The notes: generated by a model from the letters alone, not told the origin. DNA of 53,467 nt from Bacillota bacterium (GCA_030705695.1 JAUZPX010000001.1:1-53467), one strand, 5' to 3'. Counted from the stretch's first letter, positions 41,914 to 50,858 are shown. Program-made: numbers and translations.

Positions 41914-42909
41914 ATGGGAATTAAAATAAATTTAGGCGCATGGAACAGTGTTTTTGCTGTTCCCGCACAAGTTGTAGATAATGATTTAAAATTGGCAGGA
42001 ACATTTCAGTTGAAAGTCCTATTGTATTTGTTGCGTCATAGCGGTGAATCCATTTCCGCCGAGGATATCAGCAAATCTCTTTCCATACCTGTCAATGATG
42101 TAAAAGATTCTCTTTTGTTTTGGGTGCAGCGTGAGCTAATAACGATGTCAGAGGACATTCTGCTTCCTGCAGAGACAAAAAAAACAGTAATAACTTTTGA
42201 CAAAGAACAAACTATATCTTCTGCTGAAATTCATTCAGATATAGAACACAAAACAAATAAAATCAGATTGCCCGTGCGACCTCAACGACCGGAACCTGAT
42301 TTCGTTGCAAAGCGTATGAGTGAATCAGAAGAATTAAGCTTTTTAATGCAAGAAGCACAAATAATATTAGGACGTCTAATTTCAAACGGAGAAATCTCAA
42401 CTCTGCTTATGCTTCACGATAACGACGGACTCCCGGTAGATGTTATATTGATGCTTCTTGAATTTTGCAAATCTAAAGGCAAAAAGAACATGGCATATAT
42501 TGAAAAGGTTGGCATTGGCTGGGCAGAAAGCGAAATCTTTACGGTTCAAAAAGCAGAGGAAAAAATCCGAGAAATAAATAAAAATCAAGACACCTCAAAT
42601 AAAGTCAATCGACTCTTTGGAATTTCCACATCGGGTGCTCCTACTAAAAATCAAATTGAATGCGCCAATCGTTGGGTAAATATCTGGGGTTACAGCGATG
42701 ATATGCTTTTAGAGGCATATGAACGCTGTATTGAATCAAAAGGCGAATACAAACTAAGCTATATTGACGGAATCATTAAAAAATGGCAGTCAAAAGGTAT
42801 TTTTACAGTTGAAGATCTAGAGGCTTCCAAGCAAAAAAAGGTTTCAAAACAAGTACAAGAAACCTCATACGATATTGAAGAATACGAATCAAGTAGTATA
42901 TTTGATTAG
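41914..42909 (+). CDS. dnaD: DnaD-like primosomal protein
   Basis: Helps load the replicative helicase with DnaI/DnaC in Firmicutes. 331 aa: a winged-helix-like N-terminal domain (KLAGTFQLKVLLYLLRHSGESISAEDISKSLSIPVNDVKDSLLFW), a DnaD/DnaB2 middle repeat (ILGRLISNGEISTLLMLHDNDGLPVDVILMLLEFCKSKGKKNMAYIEKVGIGWAES), and a second one with CANRWVNIWGYSDDMLLEAYERCIESKGEYKLSYIDGIIKKWQSKGI. Both repeats end in the conserved Y-I/YxxxILxxW pattern. Followed 32 bases later by the loader gene. Confidence 0.93.
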   Translation: MGIKINLGAWNSVFAVPAQVVDNDLKLAGTFQLKVLLYLLRHSGESISAEDISKSLSIPVNDVKDSLLFWVQRELITMSEDILLPAETKKTVITFDKEQTISSAEIHSDIEHKTNKIRLPVRPQRPEPDFVAKRMSESEELSFLMQEAQIILGRLISNGEISTLLMLHDNDGLPVDVILMLLEFCKSKGKKNMAYIEKVGIGWAESEIFTVQKAEEKIREINKNQDTSNKVNRLFGISTSGAPTKNQIECANRWVNIWGYSDDMLLEAYERCIESKGEYKLSYIDGIIKKWQSKGIFTVEDLEASKQKKVSKQVQETSYDIEEYESSSIFD

Positions 42910-42941
42910 TTTGCCCGAATTTTGGTGTATAGGAGGCTCTC

Positions 42942-43937
42942 ATGGGATATAGCAAAGAAATTATGGATAAAGCACAGCAAGTACTTGAAAATCGCCGTAA
43001 TCGAGCCGAAAATGAAATTATTAACAGAAAAGAGAAACTTACATTAAAAGCTTCTAGGATTTCAATCATTGAAAATGAACTTAATTCCACTGCAATAAAA
43101 GCAGGTCGTGCTGTCCTTGGCGGCGGAGATGTAAAACAGCAATTGCAGCACTTACAAGAAACTAATACACAGCTTTTGAACGAGCAAGCACAAATATTAA
43201 GCACTTTCGATCTTCCGTCAGATTATTTTGAGCCAAAGTATTTTTGTGAAGTTTGCAGTGATAAAGGTTATGTAGAAAAAAATAATCAAACAGTTATGTG
43301 CTCTTGCCTGCGAGATTTATTGAAGGCTATCGCCTGTGAAGAACTCAATAAGCTATCGCCTCTTTCTCTTTCATCATTTGATACATTTTCTCTTGAATTT
43401 TATTCCAAAACATCAATAAGTGACAACACTGTTTCTTCATACAAACGTATGGAAGACATTTTTCACTTTTGTAAAGACTATGCAGCGAATTTCACGCCAA
43501 ATTCCAAAAGCCTTTTGTTCCAGGGCGCAACTGGTATAGGTAAAACCCATCTGTCACTTGCAATTGCAAGAGCAGTTATTAATAAAGGATACGGCGTTGT
43601 ATATGTTTCGGCTCCCGATATTCTCTCGAAACTTGAAAAAGAACATTTCTCCTATCGAAACGAAGAGCAAAGCGAAGGTATGTTAACTAATTGCGATTTA
43701 CTAATTTTAGATGACCTAGGTACTGAATTTTCTACGCAATTTTCAAGTGCTGCCGTCCATAATATTTTAAACAAGCGGTTGCTTTTGAATAAGCCTACTA
43801 TCATAAGCACAAACCTAACAATACAAGAGATGGAGAAATTTTACTCAGCTCGTTTTGTATCTCGAATAATCGGAAATCACCTGCGTCTGCAATTTCTGGG
43901 TAATGATGTCCGCCAGAAAAAAAGATTAATAAAATAA
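42942..43937 (+). CDS. DnaC/DnaI-type helicase loader ATPase
   Basis: 331 aa. AAA+ ATPase that delivers the DnaB helicase. Walker A GATGIGKTHLSLAI, Walker B LLILDDLGTEF, sensor-1-like IISTNLT and arginine finger region YSARFVSRIIGN. The N-terminus has a coiled coil and a Cys4 zinc motif (CEVCSDKGYVEKNNQTVMCSCL), as in DnaI. TAGGAGG precedes ATG. With dnaD it forms a two-gene replication operon ending in a strong terminator. Confidence 0.95.
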   Translation: MGYSKEIMDKAQQVLENRRNRAENEIINRKEKLTLKASRISIIENELNSTAIKAGRAVLGGGDVKQQLQHLQETNTQLLNEQAQILSTFDLPSDYFEPKYFCEVCSDKGYVEKNNQTVMCSCLRDLLKAIACEELNKLSPLSLSSFDTFSLEFYSKTSISDNTVSSYKRMEDIFHFCKDYAANFTPNSKSLLFQGATGIGKTHLSLAIARAVINKGYGVVYVSAPDILSKLEKEHFSYRNEEQSEGMLTNCDLLILDDLGTEFSTQFSSAAVHNILNKRLLLNKPTIISTNLTIQEMEKFYSARFVSRIIGNHLRLQFLGNDVRQKKRLIK

Positions 43938-43942
43938 ACTAC

Positions 43943-43978
43943 GCCGCCGACAGGTCATAAGACTGTCGGCGGCTTTTT
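43943..43978 (+). terminator. Terminator after the helicase-loader gene
   Basis: GCCGCCGACAG (43943-43953) is perfectly complementary to CTGTCGGCGGC (43963-43973), followed by TTTTT. Confidence 0.9.
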
Positions 43979-43991
43979 ACATCCGAGTTTA

Positions 43992-44318
43992 TTACAGACG
44001 CATTTCTTTTCTCATGAAATCCAACGTGCTGTCAAGTTTCATAAGAAGAATAAGCTCCTTCTTAATAATCGTGTTTAACATTTCTTTTATTGATTCATTA
44101 ACTGCAAGTAGCTTTTCAACATCTACAGGGCGTTTTTTAGGTCCGCAATTTTCCTCGATTTCTTCATCGGTTTCCTCTCCAAAATAATGAGCACCCAAAA
44201 CTGCCTCTAGTTTTTCACTTTCAGCTTCAATGATACGTGCCAATGCGAGCTCCTCTGTGCCGATTGATTTTAAAATCAAGGCTAAAGACTCACAAGTGTT
44301 TTTATTGCATTCGTACAT
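43992..44318 (-). CDS. Predicted spore/exosporium-associated helical protein
   Basis: 108 aa. The string SIGTEELALARIIEAESEKLEAVLGAHYF followed by KLLAVNESIKEMLNTIIKKELILLMKLD resembles a conserved helical repeat that in clostridia occurs in short proteins and at the ends of collagen-like exosporium proteins (SIALEE-ALSHILNAE and VN-S-VxxxLxxxIxxExLLxxKL). The similarity is from memory. No signal peptide or membrane segment. N-terminus has Cys (MYECNKNTCES). Confidence 0.65.
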   Translation of the reverse strand: MYECNKNTCESLALILKSIGTEELALARIIEAESEKLEAVLGAHYFGEETDEEIEENCGPKKRPVDVEKLLAVNESIKEMLNTIIKKELILLMKLDSTLDFMRKEMRL

Positions 44319-44474
44319 TTTTCTACCACCCTTCTCTTACTTTGTGACGATAGTCACACTTCATTTTATTCAAAAAAATTTGAGTGTGACAGCGATTATT
44401 CTGCATATATCAAAAAATAAATACCATGGTGTAGCCAAACAATCATCTTTTCATATAATGATATAGAGAATTTT

Positions 44475-44633
44475 TATAGTCGATTAACTTGAAAACTGAG
44501 CTTGGATTTGCAAGGCGATTTTTTGATGCGCAAGGCGGAGGAGGATGGAATCCTTTCGGATTCCGACGAGGACAACACAGCGCAGAGAAAAATTGTCCGC
44601 TAAGGCGGACAGTTTTTAGGTTAATTGGCTATA
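44475..44633. mobile_element. MITE-like repeat, copy 1
   Basis: A 159-bp element with terminal inverted repeats: TATAGTCGATTAACTTGAAA at the left end, and at the right end the sequence whose reverse complement is TATAGCCAATTAACCTAAAA. The interior has GGAATCC/GGATTCC and a TGTCCGC-TAAG-GCGGACA hairpin followed by GTTTTT, which acts like a terminator. It shares most of its sequence with the copy at 49267. No open frame. It may use TA as target site. It lies between the divergent gene at 44318 and the amidase. Confidence 0.85.
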
Positions 44634-44665
44634 AACCTCAATATCATGATAAAGAAGGAGTTACT

Positions 44666-45781
44666 ATGGCAAGAATAATTATTGACCCCGGTCATACAGG
44701 CGGATATAATGTAGGAGTTTGCCCCGGATATTTCGAAGGCAACACAATGATGAAGCTTGCGCTCCATTTGCGTGACGCTCTGAAAGCTCGAGGAGCTGAT
44801 GTTACCCTTACACGAACTAACGATACTCAGAATCCTACGCTTTCTCAGCGCGGACAAATGGCTTCCGATGCTGATTTGTTTATTTCCCTTCACTCTGACG
44901 ATTCTGATAACCCAAACATTCGCGGAGTTACCTCATATATTTCAGTAAAGCAACCTGAAACTCGTCCGTTTGCAACAGAAATCGGAGAAGCAGTTGCAAA
45001 AGTTATGGGCAACCAATTTAGAGGTACTATCGCACGTCCTTCAACGACAACACCAAATACCGATTATCTTGGCGTTTTACGTTCTGCCGTTGCTGCAGGT
45101 GCTAAAAATGCTTTTTTGATTGAACACGGATTCCACTCAAATATGCAGGACTGCTTGTTCTTATCAAAAGACGAAAACTTAGAAAAAATTGCAAACGCAG
45201 AAGCTGACGTGATTGCAAATCATTTCAAGCTTTCGGGCAATTCAAAAACAACTGCAAAAACTGTTATGCAAGCTACTGATGATTCCGATGATATTGCAGT
45301 AATTGCACCAACTGTTTCTGAGGCTGTATCTGAACCTGTTGATGAAACTATAAATGAGCAGGTTTCTTCTGAAACAGAGCCCGATATTACTACTACCGAA
45401 ATGCCGACAGAGGATCCCGAGCCTGTCGTCCCGGCTGTTGAACGAAACAATGTCGCTTCATCGGATAAGGATGACCAATCCGACTTAATTAACTTCATGA
45501 GATCTTCAAGACCTTCTAAACCGGAACGTCCAACAAAACCTCTTCCACCATCTCATCAACCTCCAAGACCAATTCCTCCTATAATTGTCGCACCAAATCC
45601 CTCATGTCCCGCTTGCCCTGCCTGCCGCTTCTATTACACGGTTCAACCAAGTGATTCTTTATATAACATAGGGCATAAGTTCGGGGTACCATGGCAAGAT
45701 ATAGCCAGAGCAAACGGTATTATTTCACCATTTTCTTTAACAACAGGTTCAAAAATCATCATACCTCTTCCTACAGAATAA
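44666..45781 (+). CDS. N-acetylmuramoyl-L-alanine amidase with C-terminal LysM domain
   Basis: Cleaves the bond between MurNAc and L-Ala in peptidoglycan. 371 aa from ATG 44666 (AAGAAGGAG upstream). The amidase_3 zinc site is intact: IIIDPGHTGG (His), FEGNTMMKL (Glu), ISLHSDDS (His), and catalytic Glu in LIEHGFHSN. A long acidic/Ser-Thr and Pro-rich linker (residues 200-320) leads to LysM (YTVQPSDSLYNIGHKFGVPW...). There is no signal peptide, as in sporulation amidases acting by mother-cell lysis (CwlC type). The reading frame extends into the MITE to 44489, but that part is not real coding. Confidence 0.92.
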   Translation: MARIIIDPGHTGGYNVGVCPGYFEGNTMMKLALHLRDALKARGADVTLTRTNDTQNPTLSQRGQMASDADLFISLHSDDSDNPNIRGVTSYISVKQPETRPFATEIGEAVAKVMGNQFRGTIARPSTTTPNTDYLGVLRSAVAAGAKNAFLIEHGFHSNMQDCLFLSKDENLEKIANAEADVIANHFKLSGNSKTTAKTVMQATDDSDDIAVIAPTVSEAVSEPVDETINEQVSSETEPDITTTEMPTEDPEPVVPAVERNNVASSDKDDQSDLINFMRSSRPSKPERPTKPLPPSHQPPRPIPPIIVAPNPSCPACPACRFYYTVQPSDSLYNIGHKFGVPWQDIARANGIISPFSLTTGSKIIIPLPTE

Positions 45782-45795
45782 ATTTTAATTATAAA

Positions 45796-45826
45796 AAACC
45801 GAGGCGATAAAATGTCGCCTCGGTTT
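45796..45826. terminator. Bidirectional terminator between amidase and rpe
   Basis: AAACCGAGGCGA (45796-45807) is perfectly complementary to TCGCCTCGGTTT (45815-45826), A-rich before and T-rich after. Confidence 0.9.
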
Positions 45827-45841
45827 GCTTTATTTTTCGAT

Positions 45842-46501
45842 TTATGAATTTTTCAGTGCAATTGCTTTTAGCTCCATAATTGCAGCAGTCGCATTTTCAG
45901 CTTTAAATACCCCAGTACCTGAAACAAAAACATCTGCACCTGCTTCAGCCGCGTCACCTATGGTTTTCGCATTGATACCACCATCTACCTGTACAAGAAT
46001 TTCCAGCCCCCGACGTTTGGCTTCTTCTTTGATTTCGTTAATCTTCGGAAGCATATCTTCCATAAATGATTGACCACCAAAACCGGGTTCAACCGTCATA
46101 ACAAGAACCATATAAATATCTTCAAGGTAAGGAAACACCGCACTTGCCGGAGTTTTCGGCTTAATCACAAGCCCCGGCTTACAATTTCTTGATTTAATCT
46201 TTTCAATCGTCTTTTTAATATCCGACTTGGCTTCAACATGAAAGGTAATAATATCCGCACCGGCATCGCAAAAATCATCAATATATTTTAACGGATGTTC
46301 AATCATCAAATGTACATCAAACGGTAAATCCGAGATTGCACGCACACTTTTAATAATCGGCGCCCCAAATGTAATGTTAGGTACAAAATGACCATCCATA
46401 ATATCCATATGAAGCCAATCCGCTTTTGCTTCTGTCATTCTCTTAGCTTCCTGCCCCATTTTTGAAAAATCACAAGAAAGCATTGACGGCGCAATTTTCA
46501 T
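45842..46501 (-). CDS. rpe: Ribulose-phosphate 3-epimerase
   Basis: Interconverts ribulose 5-phosphate and xylulose 5-phosphate in the pentose phosphate pathway. 219 aa, TIM barrel, beginning MKIAPSMLSCDFSKMGQEAKRM. Metal and catalytic residues: HMDIMDGHFVPNITFG, VHLMIEHPLKY, ITFHVEA, MTVEPGFGGQSFM, VDGGINAKT. ATG at 46501 with a normal context. Lies downstream of the large P-type-ATPase-like gene. Confidence 0.97.
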   Translation of the reverse strand: MKIAPSMLSCDFSKMGQEAKRMTEAKADWLHMDIMDGHFVPNITFGAPIIKSVRAISDLPFDVHLMIEHPLKYIDDFCDAGADIITFHVEAKSDIKKTIEKIKSRNCKPGLVIKPKTPASAVFPYLEDIYMVLVMTVEPGFGGQSFMEDMLPKINEIKEEAKRRGLEILVQVDGGINAKTIGDAAEAGADVFVSGTGVFKAENATAAIMELKAIALKNS

Positions 46502-46564
46502 GAAAAATCTCCTAGTCTGAATTTTTCTAAATTCTTAATTAATATTTATTAGTTTTGAGGCTTT

Positions 46565-49219
46565 TTACGGCAACTGAATCATTGGTGCTACAAGAGATGC
46601 AAAAGCCCAAAGTGCCATATAACCAAATAACTCAATGTCGCCTAAATGACTTATGTTTGAATTAAATGCAATAAGAATAACAAATAACAACCCAATAATC
46701 ACAGCAATCAATTGAATGATAATAACAATAGACGTGTTGCTCCTCATTTTCACACAACCTGAAATCACACGTAAAAGCGATGTAATCTTCCCTTTTGTAA
46801 CTATATATGCTTTATCTTCTTCGGTTCTTTGCGTCATAACTTCTTCACAAGCATTTCCAAGCCCTGTTGGAAGAACTTTAACACTACGGAAAAAGATACC
46901 GAAATCCTTTGCTATTTGCTCTCCTGTGATATTGCAATCCGTTGTTCTCACAAGCAGGCTCAATCCGTTATATTCGGCACGCTGACATTCACGAACAACA
47001 TAGAGATTTGCTCTGTAAGTCACTGAAAAAACCGCTATAAGCTGACCTGAATGAGCGAGGAAAACCGTCTGTTTTCCTTCTTTTTTGTTTAACTTTTCAA
47101 GATTTGAGTCAGGTACTTCAACACCATAGGAATCCAAAAGATTACGAGTGCCAATAAGAACACGTTCTCCTGCAATCCATCCAACAAGCCCCAATGTATC
47201 TTCGTACATTACGCTTTCAACTTTGGGCAATAAACTTTTATTTTTTTCAATAATATCGTCAAAAACCATAACCATTGGGTTGCCGGCTTCTTTCATAATT
47301 GCAGCCGCTGCCAACATAGATTCTTCTATTCTTACTGAATTAAATGTTTTAACGTTATTTAAAATTATTGAACCTTTAGGATACAACTCACGGCTATCCA
47401 TCATCACAGCAGTGGCAGCACCGAATTGCTTTACACTTGGAAATCCCGTAAGCATAGCGCCAGAAGTCAGGGTCTTTTTGCATAAACGGCGCATAGATGC
47501 ATTGACAGAAAGCAAACTGCCGGCAGGTACAGAAACCGCTGCAACAACTGCGGCAATAGAAACAGCGCCAAAAACATCCTTGTTTATTACACCGTAAACA
47601 ATACCAACAACAAGTGACAATGTTGCAGTAATCGGGGCAATTTTAGCCGCCAATTCTTCACTTGGATCCGGAGCATAAGATATTTTTAAGAAATTCTTGA
47701 AAAATCCGCTTCTCTGCTGATAAACTATAATCGGATTTTCTACCGTCGTCCCGCTTATCATTTTGCGTGCAATATCGTCTTTTTCATAGATTTTTGCAGC
47801 AGATTTCTCTCCCTTTGAAGATAAAAACTTAAAGTTATCTCTTACACGATTTACTAAAAACATTTTTCCCAATGAATTCAAGAAAAATGCAAAAATAGCC
47901 AACAAGCCGAAAAGATGTAATTGTGTCTGATAAAACGGCAACGGTGAAAACAATGAAATAATAGACTGAAAAAACGCCAAAACTCCAAGAACTGCCACAG
48001 AAGTGTCGGAGTTTCCTTTGAATTTTCTAAGCTTGCTCAACCCATTAATTACTGTCATGCTGCAAATAGCCATGGCCACAAGAATTAATGCAAAATTAAT
48101 AAAGCAAAAAATTATTGCATCCGAACTTGAATTCATATTATCAGCATTCAAATTTGAACGATGCGAAATATTAACAATAAGCGAACCCAAAAGTAAAATC
48201 GTTAAAACAGTATTGCGAAAAAAGATTTTTTTAATGTTTGAACCAATTTCATTCATTACAGAACGAGAATCCTCAGGCTTTTCATAATCCTCAAGAGTTA
48301 CCGTTTTTTCATAATTGTTTTGCTTTGCAACATGTTCTTCCTCTTCGCCGTTGTTTGCAAACATTCTGAAAATTCCATTGAGAACTGATTTAGCCAAAGG
48401 CTGTTTCTCTTCAGAATCCACTGTAACAATTTCCTCTTTTTCCTGAGGAATATTTCGCTTGCTGTCTGTTGTTATATAAACATGCTTGATTTTTTTATAT
48501 GTTTTGTATTCTTCCCTAACGACTTGAGAGAACTTTCCTGCTTTTACGTTAAGAATGTTGACGTCGCTGTCATGAACATATATAGGCACCTTAGAATCGG
48601 CAGACACATCGCTGATTACTGGTTCAGGCTTTCCAAAACGCTTTTCATAACTTGAAAGCACATCATCTTGACCTAGCTGCCCAGCAAAATCGAAAGTCGG
48701 TTCCAACTGAGGTTTGTCCTCATTTATGACATTTGGTTTCGGTTCTGTTTTTGGTTTGTCAAGATCCAATGGAGCCTGATTAATCAGCCTTGGTTCTTTG
48801 CTTTTATTGCTGAATATTTCCTCCATTGGTTTCTCTTTTGCTTTTTTATGACGTTCTTTAGAAACCCCGAAATATTCTTTAAATTCCTTTTCATCCTGCT
48901 CTTTTTCTCTTCGTGCCTTTTCTCTTAAAGCCTTTTCCTTTAGCGCAATCTCTTGTCGCTCTTTCTCAAGGCGTTCTTCTTCAACACGCTGCTGTTCACG
49001 AAGAGCTTGTTCGATTCGCTCTTTTACTTGCAGTTCTTCTTCTTGTTTTGCTTTTTGTTCTTGCTCTAAACGTTCTTTTTCAAGGCATTCCTGTTCAAAC
49101 TTCTCTTTTTCAAGACGTTCCTGCTCCAGGCGCTCTTTTTCTTTGAGGTCTTTGTAATGCAACTCTCTGGATTCTTTTAAAATTGCATCGATTTCCGTTT
49201 CTCTTTTATTATCGCCCAT
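46565..49219 (-). CDS. P-type-ATPase-like pseudoenzyme with long coiled-coil N-terminus
   Basis: 884 aa, unrecognised as a named family. Residues 10-120 are a highly charged Glu/Lys/Arg coiled coil with repeated RLEQE/RLEKE units; 120-330 are disordered-like. From 330 on it has the P-type ATPase layout: four membrane helices (about 334-455), a loop, two helices (528-570), then AGSLLSVNASMRRLCKKTLTSGAML and SVKQFGAATAVMMDSRELYPKG. The phosphorylation motif DKTGTLT is replaced by DSRELYP, with the Asp itself at 608, and the ion-binding CPC by VPAG (P565). An N-domain-like segment (ERVLIGTRNLLDSYGVEVPD) and two final helices follow. Pump activity looks lost or altered. Confidence 0.75.
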   Translation of the reverse strand: MGDNKRETEIDAILKESRELHYKDLKEKERLEQERLEKEKFEQECLEKERLEQEQKAKQEEELQVKERIEQALREQQRVEEERLEKERQEIALKEKALREKARREKEQDEKEFKEYFGVSKERHKKAKEKPMEEIFSNKSKEPRLINQAPLDLDKPKTEPKPNVINEDKPQLEPTFDFAGQLGQDDVLSSYEKRFGKPEPVISDVSADSKVPIYVHDSDVNILNVKAGKFSQVVREEYKTYKKIKHVYITTDSKRNIPQEKEEIVTVDSEEKQPLAKSVLNGIFRMFANNGEEEEHVAKQNNYEKTVTLEDYEKPEDSRSVMNEIGSNIKKIFFRNTVLTILLLGSLIVNISHRSNLNADNMNSSSDAIIFCFINFALILVAMAICSMTVINGLSKLRKFKGNSDTSVAVLGVLAFFQSIISLFSPLPFYQTQLHLFGLLAIFAFFLNSLGKMFLVNRVRDNFKFLSSKGEKSAAKIYEKDDIARKMISGTTVENPIIVYQQRSGFFKNFLKISYAPDPSEELAAKIAPITATLSLVVGIVYGVINKDVFGAVSIAAVVAAVSVPAGSLLSVNASMRRLCKKTLTSGAMLTGFPSVKQFGAATAVMMDSRELYPKGSIILNNVKTFNSVRIEESMLAAAAIMKEAGNPMVMVFDDIIEKNKSLLPKVESVMYEDTLGLVGWIAGERVLIGTRNLLDSYGVEVPDSNLEKLNKKEGKQTVFLAHSGQLIAVFSVTYRANLYVVRECQRAEYNGLSLLVRTTDCNITGEQIAKDFGIFFRSVKVLPTGLGNACEEVMTQRTEEDKAYIVTKGKITSLLRVISGCVKMRSNTSIVIIIQLIAVIIGLLFVILIAFNSNISHLGDIELFGYMALWAFASLVAPMIQLP

Positions 49220-49266
49220 AAAAGTGCATTCTCCCCTTTCGGCAAAACACCTTAATTTTTGAAAAT

Positions 49267-49427
49267 TATAGTCGATTAACTTGAAAAGTGTACTTGGATT
49301 TGCGAGGCAATTTTTTGATGCGCAAGGCGGAGTAGGATGGAATCCTGTCGGATTCCGACGAGGACAACACAGCGCAACAGAAAATTGACCGCTAAGGCTG
49401 TACAGTTTTTAGGTTAATTGACTATAT
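49267..49427. mobile_element. MITE-like repeat, copy 2
   Basis: 161 bp, same orientation as copy 1. Ends are TATAGTCGATTAACTTGAAA and the reverse complement of TATAGTCAATTAACCTAAAA. Interior identity with copy 1 is high (e.g. GATGCGCAAGGCGGAG and GATTCCGACGAGGACAACAC are shared), but the right-hand hairpin is degraded (ACCGCTAAGGCTGTACAG). The right end overlaps the last codons of rlmB. Confidence 0.85.
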
Positions 49428-50176
49428 GTGCGCTGATAAGCAAACTCATAAAGCAAAATACCTGCAGCAACAGAAGCATTAAGTGAATTTATATTTCCTT
49501 TAAGCGGAAGCGATAAAACAATATCGCATTTTTCTTTAATCAGGCGGCCGATACCTTTTCCTTCATTTCCGATAACAACAGCAGCAGCGCCTTTTAAATC
49601 GCATTTTTTATAATCTTCTCCGCCCATATCGGCTCCATAGATCCAAACGCCTTTTTTCTTAAGTTCATCGATTGTACTGGCTAAATTAGTTACTCTTACA
49701 ACAGGCATATATGCTAAGGCACCAGCAGATGCCTTATAAACTGTAAAAGTTAAGCCAGCACCATGACGCTTTAGAATAATAACTCCATGAGCACCTGCAC
49801 ATTCTGCCGTCCTAATAATTGCACCTAAATTATGCGGATCCTCGATTTCATCAAGAATCACAATAAGAGGTGGTTCATTTTTTTCGGCAGCTTTGGCAAA
49901 AATATCGTCAATAGAGGAATATTCAGCGTATGCGCAAACTGCAATCACGCCTTGATGCGACCCATGATTGCACATAAAGTCTAGCTTTTTTGTATCGACT
50001 TCTTTTATCGGAATACCTTTTTCTTTGGCTTTCGCAAGAAGTACGGAAAGCGATCCTTTTGTACTGCCCCTGGCAATCAAAATAGAATCAATATTACGTC
50101 CGCTTTTAAACGCTTCCGTAACACAATTTCTTCCGATAATAATATCCTGAAAGGAACGCTCTTGTTTTTCCTCCAT
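49409..50176 (-). CDS. rlmB: RlmB/TrmH-type 23S rRNA 2'-O-ribose methyltransferase
   Basis: 255 aa from MEEKQERSF (ATG 50176, after AAAGGG). SpoU trefoil-knot methyltransferase: N-terminal substrate domain (IIIGRNCVTEAFKSGRNIDSILIA), then motif 1 ILDEIEDPHNLGAIIRTAECAGAHGVI, motif 2 AVVIGNEGKGIG, and motif 3 LPLKGNINSLNASVAAGILLYE. It probably 2'-O-methylates 23S rRNA at G2251. The last few codons (TYSQLT) and the stop lie in the MITE end. Confidence 0.92.
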   Translation of the reverse strand: MEEKQERSFQDIIIGRNCVTEAFKSGRNIDSILIARGSTKGSLSVLLAKAKEKGIPIKEVDTKKLDFMCNHGSHQGVIAVCAYAEYSSIDDIFAKAAEKNEPPLIVILDEIEDPHNLGAIIRTAECAGAHGVIILKRHGAGLTFTVYKASAGALAYMPVVRVTNLASTIDELKKKGVWIYGADMGGEDYKKCDLKGAAAVVIGNEGKGIGRLIKEKCDIVLSLPLKGNINSLNASVAAGILLYEFAYQRTYSQLT

Positions 50177-50271
50177 ATTGTACCCTTTCGCTATAAAAAC
50201 ATTTTTATATATTAAATATTGTATCATATTATAGCGAATAAAAAAACATTTTTTTAATTTTTTATAAAAAA

Positions 50272-50805
50272 TCATCGAATTCCGTAATGTCCTGTAACAG
50301 CATCACGAAACAGCCCGATTTGAGGCGGAGCTACCGAAAAGCAAATGTACATTGCCAAGAAAAGCACAAGCAAAAAAAGCGATAGCACAAAAAAATCGTC
50401 AATATTTTTAAAATTTATAATAATCTTATAAGACGACATATATGCCGCTGCTACTGCAATAGAAATAAAGATCATTTCAACAACGAACGAAATACTGCCA
50501 ACAATAGAAGTATAAAGGCTTAAACATGAAACAGAAATAATAATAAAAACATAAAGCGAAAGTATCTTTGACACAACAAAGTGTCTAAACGGAAGTCTCA
50601 TACGTGCATATGTAATAACTGTCCAAAACAGATATGGCATTGCAAAGATTTTAACATGTTCCCAAATGCTTTCATTAACACTTCCAAATAAAATACTCCA
50701 CATTGCTTTATTTGAAAAGCCGTAGGAGAAATGCAGTATAATACCTAAAAACAGCGTTACAAAAAATCCGATTTTCTCCATTTTTTTAAGATGATTGTAT
50801 GACAA
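50272..50805 (-). CDS. Small polytopic membrane protein (DUF6512-like)
   Basis: 177 aa with five hydrophobic helices and the segment GSVNESIWEHVKIFAMPYLFW, which I recall as typical of DUF6512 membrane proteins. Function unknown. Start is TTG 50805 with GGGAGGG 6 bases upstream; an ATG at 50781 is the alternative. Confidence 0.75.
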   Translation of the reverse strand: MSYNHLKKMEKIGFFVTLFLGIILHFSYGFSNKAMWSILFGSVNESIWEHVKIFAMPYLFWTVITYARMRLPFRHFVVSKILSLYVFIIISVSCLSLYTSIVGSISFVVEMIFISIAVAAAYMSSYKIIINFKNIDDFFVLSLFLLVLFLAMYICFSVAPPQIGLFRDAVTGHYGIR

Positions 50806-50837
50806 AAAAATCCCTCCCCAAAATATTAGGAAGGCTT

Positions 50838-50858
50838 AATAGTTGATTAACTTAAAAA
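50838..50858. repeat. Solo MITE-like terminal repeat
   Basis: ATAGTTGATTAACTTAAAAA matches the MITE end ATAGTCGATTAACTTGAAAA at 18 of 20 positions. No full element follows, only about 80 bp of unrelated A/T-rich sequence. It may be a relic or a shared 3' end. Confidence 0.5.

Noticed and set aside
44489..44665. N-terminal extension of the amidase reading frame
   Set aside because: It lies in the MITE-like repeat, is Arg/Gly-rich in a way that follows the repeat, and the ATG at 44666 has a strong ribosome binding site and starts the conserved fold.
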